Positions 1 through 12,773 of a stretch of 64,000 nt of DNA are shown piece after piece (within the stretch, counting starts at the first letter, position 1; every line of letters begins with the position of its first letter). This stretch comes from Elgaria multicarinata webbii (lineage: Eukaryota; Chordata; Lepidosauria; Squamata; Anguidae): assembly GCF_023053635.1 (NCBI RefSeq), contig NC_086180.1, positions 36,074,947 to 36,138,946 of the forward strand, written 5' to 3'. Made by a program: the position numbers and the translations under genes. The notes under the pieces are model-generated. The model was not told the origin of the DNA. It saw nothing but the letters and a program-made list of their open reading frames with translations, and searched no databases.

Positions 1-1789
1 CAGCCTTCCCCAACTTAGGGGGTGTCTTTACAATGCTGCTTTGCTGCTTGGTTCCCACAAAACCAAGCTGCGGTGCTGTGGGTGGGAACAGTAAACCCCG
101 ATGGCAGGAGGGAGCACAGGCTATCTGGCCAGAAAAGCCACAGCACTGGCAGCCATTTGGCTCATCGAGCCTGCCCCCTGCTTACCCAGACCTACCCTGG
201 ACTTTGATCCTCTCCTAGGAATGCCCACAGCTCATCCTAAAGCAAAGTCACCACCGACAGATGGAGGAAAGAACATGGTGACCTCAGAGCAAAGGAAAAA
301 GTGATGCCAAGTCAACACTTTTCAAAAGCATAGTTTCAAGGGAAAAGCCCGTCCTGGCTGCAAGTTGGCAGCTGCAACATATAAACAACGCAGTGCCACT
401 GCACAGGCAGAATGAGCTAAACAGGGTCTAGTGACTTCCGGATGTGATTGACAATATCTTCCATCATTCCCAGCAGCACCAGGTTTGGGGAGCTCAGAGA
501 TAGACCAACAATCTGATTTGGCACAGTAGCTCCAAATAATTTTCCATTCAGTCTTCTCAGCAATTTATACCCAGCAGTTTCAGCATTTCTCACCTCTCAA
601 ATGTGTGATGGACTGACTCTTACCCTATGATTCATCACAATCTCTAGGATCAGCACCTTTATTTTAAGAATACAGGGTGTTATATGCCCCAACTCATTTC
701 CCAAAGTTGTGAAAGTTCTAGGGGCAGCACAAGTGGATTTTATTTCCCTTGGCTGAAAGAGCACTGGAGCCTTAAGATGCATTTGTAATCTTTGATTTGA
801 TTACAAACAAACAAGCAGAACATAAACGGGTGAAAACAAGGGGAACTATACAACCAGGTGTTGTGCAGGTGGCCCAGGGCCGCCAACAGCATCATGCGCA
901 TGGGCGACCTTGCTAGCAGCTGCACACACGGAGCACTTACCACTGCAAACTCTCAGCACACAACTAGCAACTCTCAGCACACAGTTTGGTTCATTCAAAG
1001 TTCAAATGCTGTTTCCCTGCTCACTGTCTGCAAAACCTTCATATCACCCGCTCCATGCATACACTCATGGTGAATAGAGGGTGATTCCAATTGGGTCAAT
1101 GATAAGGACAAAGAATAAAAGCCTCCCTCCCCATCCCCCCAGCCACAGTACCAATCCAGCTAAGGTCCCAGGACATATTACATTATTGTCCATGGGCAGC
1201 TGATTCTCTTTGAACAACCAATGTGAGAATTTCATGTCACATGTTGCCTTGATTGCCGTGATATCAAGGCAACATGTGACAGGAAACATGCAACCACACC
1301 TGGATTTGAAGAGGGGGGTCTAGGTTCAGGGGATTATTTTCGTTAGGTCAATGGCACACAGGAGTGGCAGGTTTAAGCCCGCTTTTCCTAGCCGCAGTCC
1401 TTATGAAAATCCCCATCACCATCGGCCAATCAGCATGAGGTGGGGAAAGCTCCCACTGGCACCAATGGGAACTTCTTTTTTCTTAATGCAATTTGCCACC
1501 TGGCAAGAGCAATTCTCATCAGGGTTGCAGCTGGGGGTGAAACCTCCCCTCCCTGTGCATCATGGTCCCAATGATAATTGGCATGCTTCCATGATTAGAA
1601 TTAATTTAAAAAAAACAGGTGTGGTTACATACCATATGATTAAAATGATGTCCGTTTTGGTTCTGATGAGAAACAGATAATTGAGAGAAGAGGGAGGGTG
1701 AGATTGGCCTGGTTCAGACATATTAGGCAACGGAGGGGGGAATAGCACACTCATTATTTTGCTGGTACTCCCCACATGGCATGTTGCCC
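1..1789. other. No gene recognised
   Basis: Unique-looking sequence apart from the 19-bp hairpin at 1235-1281. Short open frames on both strands have no recognisable domains. Confidence 0.6.
1235..1281. repeat. Perfect 19-bp hairpin
   Basis: TGTCACATGTTGCCTTGAT (1235-1253) and its exact complement (1263-1281) are separated by 9 bp. Nothing else of this family is seen in the window. Confidence 0.9.
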
Positions 1790-2420
1790 CTCCCCCCATC
1801 ATGCAGCTGAAAGTCCCAGCTGTTAGGAACTGTGAGGTATCTGATGATGAGGAGTCTGGAGATGAAGAGCCTCAGGCTGGACCCAGTACCAGCATGGCTG
1901 GGCAGCAGCCAGCCGAGGCTCCCTCCAGCTCAGCCTTAGAGGAGGAGCAAACAAACATCTTACCGGTGCCATCGTTCAAACAACAAAGGGCGGAGAAGGA
2001 GGCGTTACGCAGATCCAAGTGTATTGCTACTAAACGCCAGATAAACAGGGAACAGCTGTGATTCTGGGCTTGGGTATTTAAGTAACAGTGCGCAGGCCAG
2101 GATCTTGTCAGACTTAATCTGGTTTGCCTGAGAAAGCTCTGGACCTTGAAACCTTGGCCTTGTGTTTCTGCTATACCGGTTGGACTACGGACTTCTTGGA
2201 CTCTGTGACTCTCTCCTGCCCTTTGGAACTCGGACTGGCTTTGTGGACTTTCGTGACCCTCTCTCCCGGACCCTTTATGACAACTGGATGGATTTATGGA
2301 CTGGCTTTGACTTCGGCGTAAGCACAGAAAGACTGTTCTGTTTCTTTGTGTTTTGAACTGTGTGAGAAATACAAATTAAGTGTTACCTCTTCATTTGGTG
2401 TGTTTGCTGGTACCTGGCAG
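1790..2420 (+). mobile_element. Possible LTR-retroelement 3' remnant (fossil)
   Basis: An acidic Ser/Pro-rich coding end (SDDEESGDEEPQAGPSTS to RRSKCIATKRQINREQL) is followed by a TATTTAAG box and a sequence rich in TTGGACT/CGGACT. This resembles the end of a retroelement polyprotein running into an LTR. A similar arrangement lies on the minus strand at 50880-51600. Family not identified. Confidence 0.3.
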
Positions 2421-3229
2421 TCTTCCCAGTCTGGGCACACAGCCCATGTAGATAAGTTAAAAAGTGGCTGGTTGCAAAGCCGCTTCCTCAGGACACCAGC
2501 CACCTTCTGGGTGGCTGGTGCTCCTCCCTCCCTCCTCCCTCAGTCCTTCCGACCCTATCCCATCAGCCATTGCGTGTTCTGCCGGCTGTACAGGAGCAGC
2601 TGGGGTGTTTTCGTCTGCTCCTGCTGGAGAACTCTATTATCTATGGAACAGTGCACTCAACATGGGAAGGGAGCCTTCCACATGACATTTTAATCAGTTG
2701 ATTATTTGATAAGCAACGGAGCAGCCCGTTGTTTTTCCTTGTTGTTTAAATGAACAAAATAATGTACTGACAGTTGTGTGTCTGTTGTGTGTGTCCTGCA
2801 CACACACACACACACAACACAACAATCAACTCAGTGGGCAGTTGCCTCTCTCTCCCCCGCCCCCCATTGATTATAGTGTCATCCAAACCAGGCCACCTTC
2901 TCATTTCCTTTTCTATTGCATATTTGGGCTACATCTTGAGGCTGAGCACAGCTGTTGTTTTAGCAAATGTTCCTCTGTCATCTGCAGGCTGCCGACAGCT
3001 GCAGAACTGAGTAAGGCCAAATGCTCAGCTGTGTTGTCTCCCCATCCTGCTTCCAGTTCCCTTGGATATCAGTGGAAAAGGGGGGAAAGAGAGTTGTTTC
3101 AAATATGGTAGATTTACTACACAGAGTGCATTACTAACTAGGATAAAATGAGCAGGTTTTATCCTGACTGTGACGTCACATGTGATCCTTTCACACGCTT
3201 CTTTTCTTGTTTGTATACAGTCATGTTCT
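2421..3229. other. No gene recognised
   Basis: It holds a TG/CA-rich stretch (2775-2825) able to fold back on itself and otherwise nothing recognised. A 115-codon open frame (2346-2693) has no known domain. Confidence 0.55.
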
Positions 3230-3668
3230 ATTGCTTCTCAGCATATGCCTACTCAGTGGGTGGCTACCAGGAAGAACGCCTTTTTTGCTGTGGAATGAGC
3301 TCCCTAGGTTAATCTGGCACCTACATTGTACTTTTTCCAGTGCCAGGTGAAAATCTTTTTTATTTTCCCAGTATTTTAGCAATTTACTATCCTAGTCTTT
3401 TAATTCAGCTGTTTTAAATCTACATTTTAAATCTGCATTTTAAATCTCTGCATTGCGGCTCAGTTTTATCCTGGTTGTACTTTTATATTGTGGTTTTAAG
3501 CTTTTAAATTATATTTTACGCTGAACTTATGGTTTTAATTTTTGTAAACTGCCCAGAGATCTTCAGCTATTGCATGGGATTGATTATATATATATCCGTA
3601 TAATCACACATATATGAGAGAGCTTCGGCTATTGGGCGGTATAAAAATGTAATAAATAAATAAATAAA
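3230..3668 (+). mobile_element. L2-clade LINE 3' end, diverged
   Basis: A remnant of the final coding part (TTTGCTGTGGAATGAGCTCC equivalent to the WNELP motif) leads into an AT-rich 3' UTR with GTAAACTGCCCAGAGATCTT. A nested or duplicated tail AGAGAGCTTCGGCTATTGGG ends in an AAAT repeat. Confidence 0.7.
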
Positions 3669-3703
3669 TATATACCAACTGATAATCCACAGTTTTTGTG
3701 TAT

Positions 3704-4060
3704 TATTATTATTATTATTATTATTTATTTATATAGCACCAAAGTGGTGGCAAAAAGTGTTTGAAGATGGTCAGATTTAAACAGGCACAAGGAGAGTGAA
3801 ATCCCTTCCAGATCTAGTTCCTTATCCTAGCCTATATTATTATTATTATTATTATTATATTTATTTGTATCCCACCTTTTCCCTAATACTTTGACTCAAG
3901 GCAGCTTTAGAAAATTAAAACATATAAATAGAAATATATAAAAGTTAAAAAAAATAGTGAAATCTGCTGCAATATTAAAACATTTAAAATACAAATAACA
4001 TTTTTTAAAAAAAATCCAACACATAAACAGAGGTCCAGATTATTTCCCAAAGGCCTGCCA
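3704..4060. repeat. ATT/AAT microsatellites and diverged LINE tails
   Basis: Two ATT runs (3704-3727 and 3837-3860). Each is followed by a diverged LINE-like tail read on the minus strand (TATTTATATAGCACCAAAGT and TTTGTATCCCACCTTTTCCC). Low complexity prevents firmer naming. Confidence 0.55.
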
Positions 4061-4203
4061 GAACAAAAATGTTTTCTGCCTGGCTACGGTAGCATAGCTC
4101 CTTGTTTTGTTTCTCCCCTCCATCCATCTAATATTTACTCATTATGTTAAAATTATTTTTTAACATTTATTGTACTTCATTCTGGACTGTTGATTCGGTA
4201 GAC

Positions 4204-4340
4204 GAGGGATGGGGAAAGTGTGTCTTTGAGTTGTTGCTGGATCCCAGCATCCCTCCCAACTAGCTATGCTGGCAAGGGCTGCTGGGAGTTGCAGTCCAGC
4301 AACATCTGGAAGGCCACATGTTTCTCACCCTTGCAGTAGT
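4204..4340. mobile_element. Palindromic MITE, GGGATGGGGA/ACATCTGG family
   Basis: GAGGGATGGGGAAAGTGTG, TTGTTGCTGGATCCCAGCAT, then CTGCTGGGAGTTGCAGTCCA, GCAACATCTGGAAGGCCACA and TTTCTCACCCTTGCA: two inverted halves. This is the abundant squamate fold-back that ends near GGGATGGGGAACC. Further copies lie at 41005-41125, 48590-48700, 53425-53562 and 55945-56060. Confidence 0.75.
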
Positions 4341-5374
4341 CAAATCAGGGTTTCACATAGCAGATGTCCAAACTGCTCTTTTTTCTGGGTGAAGTTTTTT
4401 AAGCATCTGTCAAATTCAATAAACTATGCATAATAAAAAGGGCTGCAGTCAAAACAAGGTTGGCAAGAACGTGTCCACTATGTATCATAGTTTTATGTAT
4501 CAAAGACCACATTGCAAATTCTAGGCTGATATATCCTGAGGAACTAATTAAGAACAGAACTTAAAACCAGGACTTCGTTGTTCAAATAAATATTAGATTT
4601 AGAAAGGGTTTTGCACTGCTGGCATACTAACTAGATTTTGTTGTTATTCCATCACACAAAGTGAATTTTTAATTAAGAGGATGTTCATTAGGGATCCCTA
4701 TTAGCCACACAGTCTAAAAGCATTAATCTGAATCCATAGAAGGCCATCTTTGTTAACCTTAGAGTCACTTGCTATTCATTTCCCAATGGTCATTAAATGT
4801 TTATGGATTATATCCTTCTAATCTCTCTGTATTTAAGAATGTAAGAAGAAATTTGCTGTATCAGACCAAAAGGCAGTCTATTCCAGCATTCTGTTCCCAC
4901 AGCGGCCAGCCAGATGACACATTGAAATCAATGGGACTTTAGTCATGCTACCCACTAAATAAAAATACAAAAATGGCATCCATAACAGCTACGGATCTCC
5001 ATTGTTTGCAAGCTAAATTTGACCTTTTTGATGTGGCGCTCCGTAGCGACTGCAAAGTGCCAAAAGGGTTGCAATTAGCTTGAAAGCAAGCTAAATTTAA
5101 CCATACTAATTATCTGTAATGGCACATTTGTTGCTGAAAATAACCCCCAAAGCTCTCAAAATTGTTCACTCCTAGCATAAGCATGACATGTATAAGAATA
5201 CACGGTGTTTTTGTTTTTAAAAAATCCATGAAAAACATCCCTTTGTATCTCAATACAGAGTCAAATGAAAGAGCATAAGTGATGGAGAAATGAGAATTTT
5301 GCTACTTCCATATGGCCAAAACTAGACTCAGGGAAGCCAAATAAGACAGTTAGTGTGGATGCATGTGTGCGTTC
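4341..5374. other. No gene recognised
   Basis: AT-rich sequence. A weak palindromic motif, GCTAAATTTGACC/GCTAAATTTAACC, near 5010-5100 suggests an old fold-back element. Confidence 0.5.
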
Positions 5375-5480
5375 TAGGGCTGTGCACCGCCTCGGAGCAA
5401 AGCCCCGAATCCAAGTTGAGATAGGCTGATTTGGCCTGCCTCAGCCTGAATATGGGGCAGTACTGGGTCACTCTGAGGCA
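5375..5480 (+). mobile_element. Possible hAT-like element end
   Basis: TAGGGCTGTGCACCGCCTCG resembles the TAGGG(G/C)(T)GTGCA ends of the hAT-like element at 14204-16540. No matching second end was identified. Confidence 0.4.
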
Positions 5481-5679
5481 AGTGCAAAAGCAAGGAAAAC
5501 CCCGTGGGGGAGTAAAAAGAAGCCAAAGGCAAAGGTAGAACCAGGCAATCTTCAAAACGAAATATTTGCAAAAGTTTATTTACAGTGCCAAGGTGCCGCC
5601 TACGCATTTCGAACGCAAACTGCGCTCTTCCTCAGGGCTGTTATAGAGTTCGTTAAGTTGTCTGCAGAACGCTGCTAGC

Positions 5680-6110
5680 ATTTTATTGCACGCTTGTTAC
5701 TGGGCACTCATGGATTTTTGTGGGTCCCTCTCATGACTCTTGGCATTGGTCCGTGACCGTAATAAAATATATTAATTCATTCTCAAGACTGCCTCCTGCA
5801 TGCTTCTAGCCTTCTTCACACCACAAAAAAACACCCCAGTAAGTCTAACATATTTTTAAAGTTGGAAGTTGCCGCTATCTCCTGCTGTGTGCAGGAGAAG
5901 CATCATGATCAAAGCAGCCCACTGAATAGGCCACATGCACATTGTTTACTTTCTCTTTTGAAAGAGGAAGTAATGAGGGACAAATGCACGGGTGGAGAAG
6001 CGACGATAAGTAAACGAGATTTTCCTCTGTGTGATGATGCTTCCAGTACCTTGAATGCCATTAAAAGCAATCATGGAAAAAGAAGGCGTTTGCGCTAGTT
6101 CCAAGCACTG
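5680..6110. mobile_element. Diverged member of the TTTTATTGCACGCT family
   Basis: TTTTATTGCACGCTTGTTAC, CTCATGGATTTTTGTGGGTC, TCCTGCTGTGTGCAGGAGAA and GTAAACGAGATTTTCC match 41985-42345, with AT-rich sequence added near 5770. Confidence 0.6.
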
Positions 6111-6881
6111 TAGGCAGGGACAAAAGATTGCTCAGGCTGAACAACAACCCAGAAAAATAGGCTACCACCATCCATTACGTCCAACTCCGTGTGAGCCTTA
6201 CAGGACACACAGGCTTAATTGGAATAAAGCACACACATTCAATTATACTTGGTGGTAAGCTTATTTACAAAAAAGAAAAAGATAACATACAAAAAACAGA
6301 ACAGTCTTTGGAAACAAGGATTCAGGGTAAAAAAAAAAAAATCCAACAAAGCTTACCTAAACCTGCCTATACGCATCAAAACACCGATCTTTAAATAAGA
6401 CAAGACCAAGCAGATATGCATGGACTTCAAAGCAAACCAAATGAAGACAAAGGGCAGCAGCCCACCTTGTTTTATACTCTAAAGCCTTTAACAATGCAAG
6501 GTGGGGGGGGGTGGAGCCGGACGCCATGACTGGTAGGATCTCTCCTTAAGGGCTCCGGATTGGGAAGATTTGGAAAGCTGATTATCTCACTTAAAAAGGC
6601 ATGGGTCGTTAATGAAAATGAAGGTTGGTGATTATGAGTGCTAAGAGAGGGTGAAAATCCTGTTTTCGGAAGCAGACTCAGAAAAAGGAGGGAGGAAAGC
6701 AGCCCGTTCCTTGGCTGTAAACAGACGGAAGGAGGGGGGAGTTAGAAAACGAAACTAACTTTGCTACAGCTCTCCCGTCTCCTAAGTCTGATAAGCGGTG
6801 ATTTATACTCCTAATCTGAGAGAAAGGTTTATTTGGCAGTAAATTCACCCTTTAAAAAAGCACCGAAGAAGAAGTGTTTAT

Positions 6882-7911
6882 TTGCGTAGAAAGAGAGATG
6901 GTGTGGATTGTAAACAGGACATTGACTCAGAGCTAAAAATAGACCCATGCCGTACGTTAGAAAAAAAGAGAAAAAAAAACCCGGGGAAGGCTACTTGGCA
7001 AAGAGTTCATCCTTCTAATCATAATTTGGCCCATCTTGAGAAAGTGTCTGCAGAAAAAGACTCACAAAGTTCTGAAAGTGATAGCGATGGATTTGTCAAG
7101 ATGGCTGAGGGATCTGGCACGGTGCCAATTTCAACTGCATTGGAAGAATTGAAGAAACTGATTCTGGATAGCACTGCTACTTTGAGCAAGAAGATGGATG
7201 TTAATGAAAAAACGCAGCAGCACGGATGGAGGTGCTTGCAGATAAGATCGCGCAAAATGATAGATAAAGAAGCTGGATGTGGAAGTAAAAGCACTTGTGA
7301 AAAAACAGGATGTCTTTGAAAAAAGTTGTGAGGTGAAATTTCAAGATCAAGATCTAAAGTTGATCCAACTTCAAGATCAGGATCGTCGTTGTAATATACG
7401 CATTAAACAATTTGCTGAAGAACCAGCAGAGGATTTGAGAAAAATAGTTTTGAAGTGGTTCAACGATATGATGCCAGATTTAGATATAAAAGACTGTGAT
7501 ATCGAAAGGATCCATAGAGTGGGAGGTGCAAATTATAGAGGATCAACCAGAGACATTCTTGTGAGATTTGGCAGTTACTACAAAGAAGAGCAAGTGATGA
7601 AGAAATTGAGGTCTATGGTCATGATTAAATATAAAGGCAAAGCAGTGCAAGTATTCAACGATCTTTGTCAGCAAACACTCCAATGGAGACGCAGCGTTAA
7701 GCAAATAACTGAAACGCTAACAAAAAATACAGTGAGATATTCTTGGGGTTACCCTGTTTTTTTAAAGTTTTCCTATGCTGGGGGCCAACACAGAGTAACC
7801 TCTTTGGAGCAGGGCAAGGAACTGCTGAAGAGTTTGGGGTTATTTAAGGATGCAAGTCTTGGAGCTGGAGTTGGGAATGGAGCCAAAGCCGGGGCGTCTG
7901 GGACGGGGTAA
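6882..7911 (+). pseudogene. L1 ORF1 (RNA-binding protein), frameshifted
   Basis: ORF1p is the L1 nucleic-acid chaperone that coats the element RNA. The sequence shows a basic N-terminus, an acidic Ser-rich stretch, a short coiled-coil-like segment (EELKKLILDSTATLSKKMD), then the RRM and C-terminal domain (CNIRIKQFAEEP, DIERIHRVGG, TRDILVRFGSY). The N-terminal part (6882-7220) and the conserved part (7279-7911) lie in different frames, with a short middle piece (MEVLADKIAQND, 7226-7264) in the third. There are therefore two frameshifts, near 7220 and 7265. No convincing ATG is seen at the N-terminus, so the start is uncertain. Confidence 0.85.
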
Positions 7912-8208
7912 AATGGGGAATGGTATTATGAGATAATAATATGTTAAGTAGTTAAGTACAGAGATCTTGCCGTTAGGGCGGGGCCCCGCCTCCCCCCCTC
8001 TCCCCTAAGTTAGATAATGGCCGGAGTAATAGACTCACGGGGATATGGGGAGGGGGAAGGTAGTGGGGGGGAAGAGGGGTTGGGGGGGATTAATAGGGTG
8101 GGAGGGAGGGAGTTGAAGGGGGTTCAGGGTTTATTTTTATTTTTGTTGTTGTATATGTTTATGAGTTGCAGAGCACACGGGATCAGAAGGAAAATCAAAA
8201 GGGTGATT

Positions 8209-11200
8209 ATGAATAAGAATATTAAAGTATCAACGCTTAATGTTAAAGGTCTGGGGGCAGTCGTGAAAAGGAGGAAAATAGAACAAATGTTAAATAAAGA
8301 AAGATCTGATATTATTATGATGCAAGAAACACACCAAAAATTTGATGGCGTAAATGAAATTCGGACAAGGTGGTCTGTTTATTATGAAAAGTCATTAGGG
8401 ACGTCAAAAAAAAACGGAGTAGCAATTTTGATTTCAAAAAAAAGTGGATTCATACTGAAAACTGTAAAAAAGGATGATAATGGTAGATATCTTATGATAA
8501 AGGGGCAAATAGAAAGTGAACAATATACATTAGTAAATGTTTATGCCCCTAATGAGAGACATAGAGAGTTTTTTATGGATTTATTTGATGAAATAGAGGA
8601 GTTTAGGGAAGGATATCTTATTTTAGCTGGGGATTTTAATATGGTAATGGATAATAGAGTGGATAGATCAAACCCCACAAATGTGGAAAAAAGAAATAAT
8701 ATTACTATATTGAATAAACTAGTAAAAGAAAAAGATTGTGTAGGTTGTTGGCGTTTACTGAATGGATCGAATTCGGGATTTTCTTACTACTCCCCAGTTC
8801 ATCAGACATATTCTAGAATAGATTATATAATGGTTTCAAAAGAGTTTGCAAGTAAGGTATGTAAAATGGAAATGGGGGTAATAAAGGTAACAGACCATGC
8901 ATTGTTAAGTTTAGAGTTTACAGTTAAAAAGAATTATAAGGAAGCATTTAGGTGGAAACTAAACACAAAACTTTTGAAGTATAATAAGGTGGTAGAAAAA
9001 ATGCAAAGAGAATTGACAGAGTCTTGGGAAATTAATGAGAAGGGAGGAACGTCAAGGGCAGTAGTTTGGGATACCATGAAGGCAGTATCAAGAGGGATAT
9101 GTATTAGAGAAATGTGTAATTAAAGGAGGCAACAAGTAGCAGAGCAGGAACAATTGGAGGAAGAGATTAAGAAAATGGAGAAAGATTATTGGCAATATAA
9201 AAATAAATAGAAATTAATAGAAATACAAGCAAAGAAAAAACAATTAGAAAATTTAAATTTAGAGGAGGTTCAAAAAAATTTAATATATATGAAAAGGGAG
9301 TATTTTGAAAACAGTAATAAGAATTCTAAATTGCTTGCCAGGCTCACACAAAAAGAAAAAGCCAGGAATGGGATAGGGATTTTGAAGGATAAACAAGGGA
9401 AGTATTGTCATACAATGAAGGATAAAGTAAAGATTTTTCAGGAGTTTTTTCAAGAATTGTATAAGGGAAAGGATATTCAAAAACAAAAGTTGGAAGCTTA
9501 TATAGAAAAGTATATAAAGAAGAGAATAAAAATAGAGCATAAAGAGTTAATGGAAAAGGTAATAACTCAAGGAGAAGTAGAAGAAGTAATTGAGAACTTG
9601 AAGCCGGGTAAATCACCGGGGGTAGATGGTTTAGGTCCAGAATATTATAAGGTTTTTAAAAGAATTTTAGTACCAAAATTATTAAATTTGTATAATTCCA
9701 TATTGGAAGGGGATAGAACGCCAGAATCATGGGAACATTCATTAATAATTTTAATACCAAAACCAGACAAAGATTTGACTGTCCCTGATTCATATAGACC
9801 TATTTCATTAATAAACCAAGATGCTAAGATTTTTTCAACTATTTTAGTAAGGCGGTTGAATAAATTTATAGAGGAATACATAGGGGAGGACCAATGTGGA
9901 TTTGTGGCTGGTAGAAAGATGTCTAATTTAGTGGGAAGAGTATTAAATGTAATACAGGTGATAAATAAGTCTAGGGTTAAAGCGGGAATTCTGGCATTGG
10001 ATATTTTTAAGGCTTTTGATTGTTTGAGCTGGCAAGCTTTAAAGATGGTTTTAAATAAAATGGGGTTTGGAAATAAATTTAAAGCGATAATAGAACAGTT
10101 ATACTCTCAAAATACAGCCGTAGTGGTAGTGAATGATGGTGTGACAGATAAGATACGACTAGCCAGAGGGACGAGGCAAGGATGTCCGCTCTCACCAGTC
10201 CTATTTGTAATGGTAATGGAATTATTGGCGAATGCAATACGAGAAGATGAGGAGATTGAAGGAATAGGTAGTATGAAAGAAATTAAATTGAATATGTTTG
10301 CAGACGACACGTTGTTGACGTTAAAGAATCCAATAGAGAAGATGGGGAGAATTAAACAGCATCTGAGAGAATTTGAGGATATTACGGGGTTAAAAATAAA
10401 TTGGTTTAAATCAGAATTGATGTTGTTTAATTATACTAAAAAGGAAGAGAAGGATTGGGAAGAAAAGGGAAGAGAAATGAGAGTTAAGAATCAGATTAGA
10501 TATTTGGGAATAAAAATTACGCAGAAGCTAGAGAGTTTAGAGAAAGAGAATTTAAATGTGTTAAAAAAAGAGATTTTAGCAAAATTGGAAAAATATAAAA
10601 GGTTAAATTTATCTTGGTTTGGAAGAATAGCATTAATAAAAATGAAGATTTTAGCAAAGATTAATTTTGTGTTTAGGATGCTACCAATAAAAATTTCAGA
10701 ACTAGAGCTAAAAAGTTGGCAAAGGATTATAAATAATTATTGTAATGGTGATAAGAAAGCGAGGGTAAATAAAAGTAAATGGTATTTGAGCCAAAAAAAG
10801 GAAGGATTGGGTCTCCCGAATATTAAATTATATTATGTAGCTAATAGATTAAGATATATAGTGGAGGCAATTACAGGATTAGGGGAATTAGATTGGATGG
10901 AAGAAAAAATTACGAGTAATATAGAGACTAATTTGGAAAATGTATTTTTTATGGAAGGGAAAAAAAATGGGTGGAAAGTATAAATAACCCGCTTTTGAGG
11001 TCTCACTGGGAAATTTGGAGTAAATATAAAGGGGAGCTGCTTCCAAGCAGCTCTCCTTTGTCACCGGTAATAATATTGAAGAATTTCCCGGAGGAATTAA
11101 AGAGTAGATTAAGTAAAGTTTTAATAGAAAAAAATAAAATGAAATTAAGGGATTGGTTAAGAGGAATGAGTACAAGAGAGGATATGGAAGAGGTTTTGAA

Positions 11201-12053
11201 GGATAAAAAATTAACTTTGTTAAATTATAGGCAATTAGAACAGTGGACTAAAAAGTGGGTAAGAGATAATGGAGATTGTAGAGAATTAACAAAGTTTGAG
11301 GAACTAATAGTTAAGAAAGATAATGAAAGGGAGAAAAGAACAGTGTTAAAAGGATTGATGAGTGAAATATACAGAATATTGGTGGAGAAAGGGACGGTGG
11401 ATAATTCGGGTAAAATGGTTTGGGAGACAGATTTGAAGGTACAAATAGGACAACAGCGTTGGGAGGGATTATGGAAACAAAGAGCGTTGAGAAATATGTC
11501 AGTAAGAATAAAAGAGAATTATTTTAAAATTGTATGGAGGTGGTACCTAACTCCGGTTAGATTGAATAAGATAAACAATCAGCAATCAGAAAATTGTTGG
11601 AGAGGTTGTGGGGTTAAAGGAACGTATTTGCATATGTGGTGGGAATGTAACTATGTTCAGAAATTGTGGAAGATGGTGTTTTTGGAGATTGAAGAAATTG
11701 TGGAAATGAAGATAGAACGAACACCAAAAGTTGCATTGCTGTCACTATTTGAAGAAGATTTTAAATGTAAAAAGGAAATTAAGGAACTGATAACGAATTT
11801 GTTGATTGCAGCAAGATTGATTGTAGCTAGGAACTGGAAGATTCAAGGGGAATATTCTATTGAAGAATGGTATAAAGAAGTATGGGATATAGCTATTAAT
11901 GATAAATTGACAAGTAATATTAAATGGAGAAGAGGTATAGCTAAATCAAATGATTTTGAAGGAATTTGGAAACAGTTCCTAATATTTGTGTTTTCTAAAG
12001 GAAGTGGGAAACCACCAGCAGAAGGAAGTATGAGATTCTGGAATCAGGAATGA
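8209..12053 (+). pseudogene. L1 ORF2 (endonuclease-reverse transcriptase), inactivated
   Basis: ORF2p nicks target DNA and reverse-transcribes L1 RNA. The start ATG is 8209, followed by NKNIKVSTLNVKGLG. Endonuclease motifs are present: QETH, NVYAPN, LAGDFN, SRIDYIM and VTDHALLSLEF. Reverse transcriptase motifs follow: GKSPGVDGL, LIPKPDKD, SYRPISLIN, the first catalytic Asp in LALDIFKAFD, RGTRQGCPLSP and FADDTLL. The C-terminal zinc-knuckle-like CWRGCGVKGTYLHMWWEC ends the protein. In-frame stops are TAA at 9121-9123 and TAG at 9208-9210, with one frameshift near 10965-10983. The total, about 1281 codons, matches typical L1 ORF2. Confidence 0.95.
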
Positions 12054-12526
12054 GATCCCGAGGTGGGGGGTGCACTTGTATGTTAATTTTGATTATGTTA
12101 TTAAGATAAGATACTATGTATTCAACATTTCAACATTATGTAGTATGTTGTTGTTTTTATGTGAAAATGTAAATGTGTATGTTTAAGTATTGTAGAAAAA
12201 TAAAAAATATATAAAAAAAACAAAACAAAAAACAAATGCAAGGTGAGCCTCCTTAACCAATCACTAGCCAAACCCTGGCTGAATAGTTTCCCCAGACTTT
12301 CTAAGAGAGTAAGACGTTCTCACAGGAGCCCAGCTGAAATCGTTCACTCTTTCTTCAAGCCTTCTGCTCCAGCCCTGGAGGGCCTTGAGATTAGAACAGT
12401 ATCTTCATGAGATTATTTTTTATGAACAGGTAAAACACAACAGAAAAGAGATTTCTTGATGGTAAATATAGTTAGAAAATGCACACCCATCTGCCCTGCC
12501 CAGACTGCCTTTGTAGCTAGAGCCGG

Positions 12527-12556
12527 GTGTGTTTGTGTGTGTGTGTGTGTGTGTGT
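12527..12556. repeat. (GT)n microsatellite
   Basis: GT repeats (about 13 units), with one interruption near the left side. Confidence 0.9.
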
Positions 12557-12773
12557 TTTGCTATGCAGTGAATTTGTTAATTTTTTATGACCTGTAGAAA
12601 GAAATAGGTTCCAAAGCCTGTATCTAATGTCATTGAGATGCAAATCTACACTGGTTGAATATTGTATCTTTCCTCGGGCCACTATAGTTTTACATTTTAA
12701 TGCCTTGTATAACATTTATAACTACATCAGCCGGAATGAGAAAATGCTTCATCCAAAAGCCAATGTGACCCAT

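Larger units (their letters stand above)
6504..12234 (+). mobile_element. Near full-length L1 LINE (5.7 kb)
   Basis: The L1 has a 5' UTR (6504-~6880), ORF1, a G-rich spacer (~7912-8208), ORF2, a 3' UTR and an A-rich tail (to 12234). An exact 11-bp target duplication, AATGCAAGGTG, lies at 6493-6503 and 12235-12245. The full length and clean duplication suggest a fairly young insertion. It is nonetheless inactive: ORF1 has two frameshifts, and ORF2 has two in-frame stops plus one frameshift. It landed in a sequence that may itself be an old repeat. Confidence 0.95.
6150..12405 (-). mobile_element. Possible LTR-like fossil interrupted by the L1
   Basis: The L1 flanks (6150-6503 and 12246-12405), read together on the minus strand, show a GTATAAAACAAGG box and, further on, GTAAATAAGC and a GT-rich end, as in a promoter-to-polyadenylation LTR layout. 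No internal genes or family match were recognised, so this could be any old repeat. Confidence 0.25.

Noticed and set aside
2346-2693. 115-codon open frame as a host exon
   Set aside because: No recognisable domain, overlapping frames on the other strand and no splice or repeat support.
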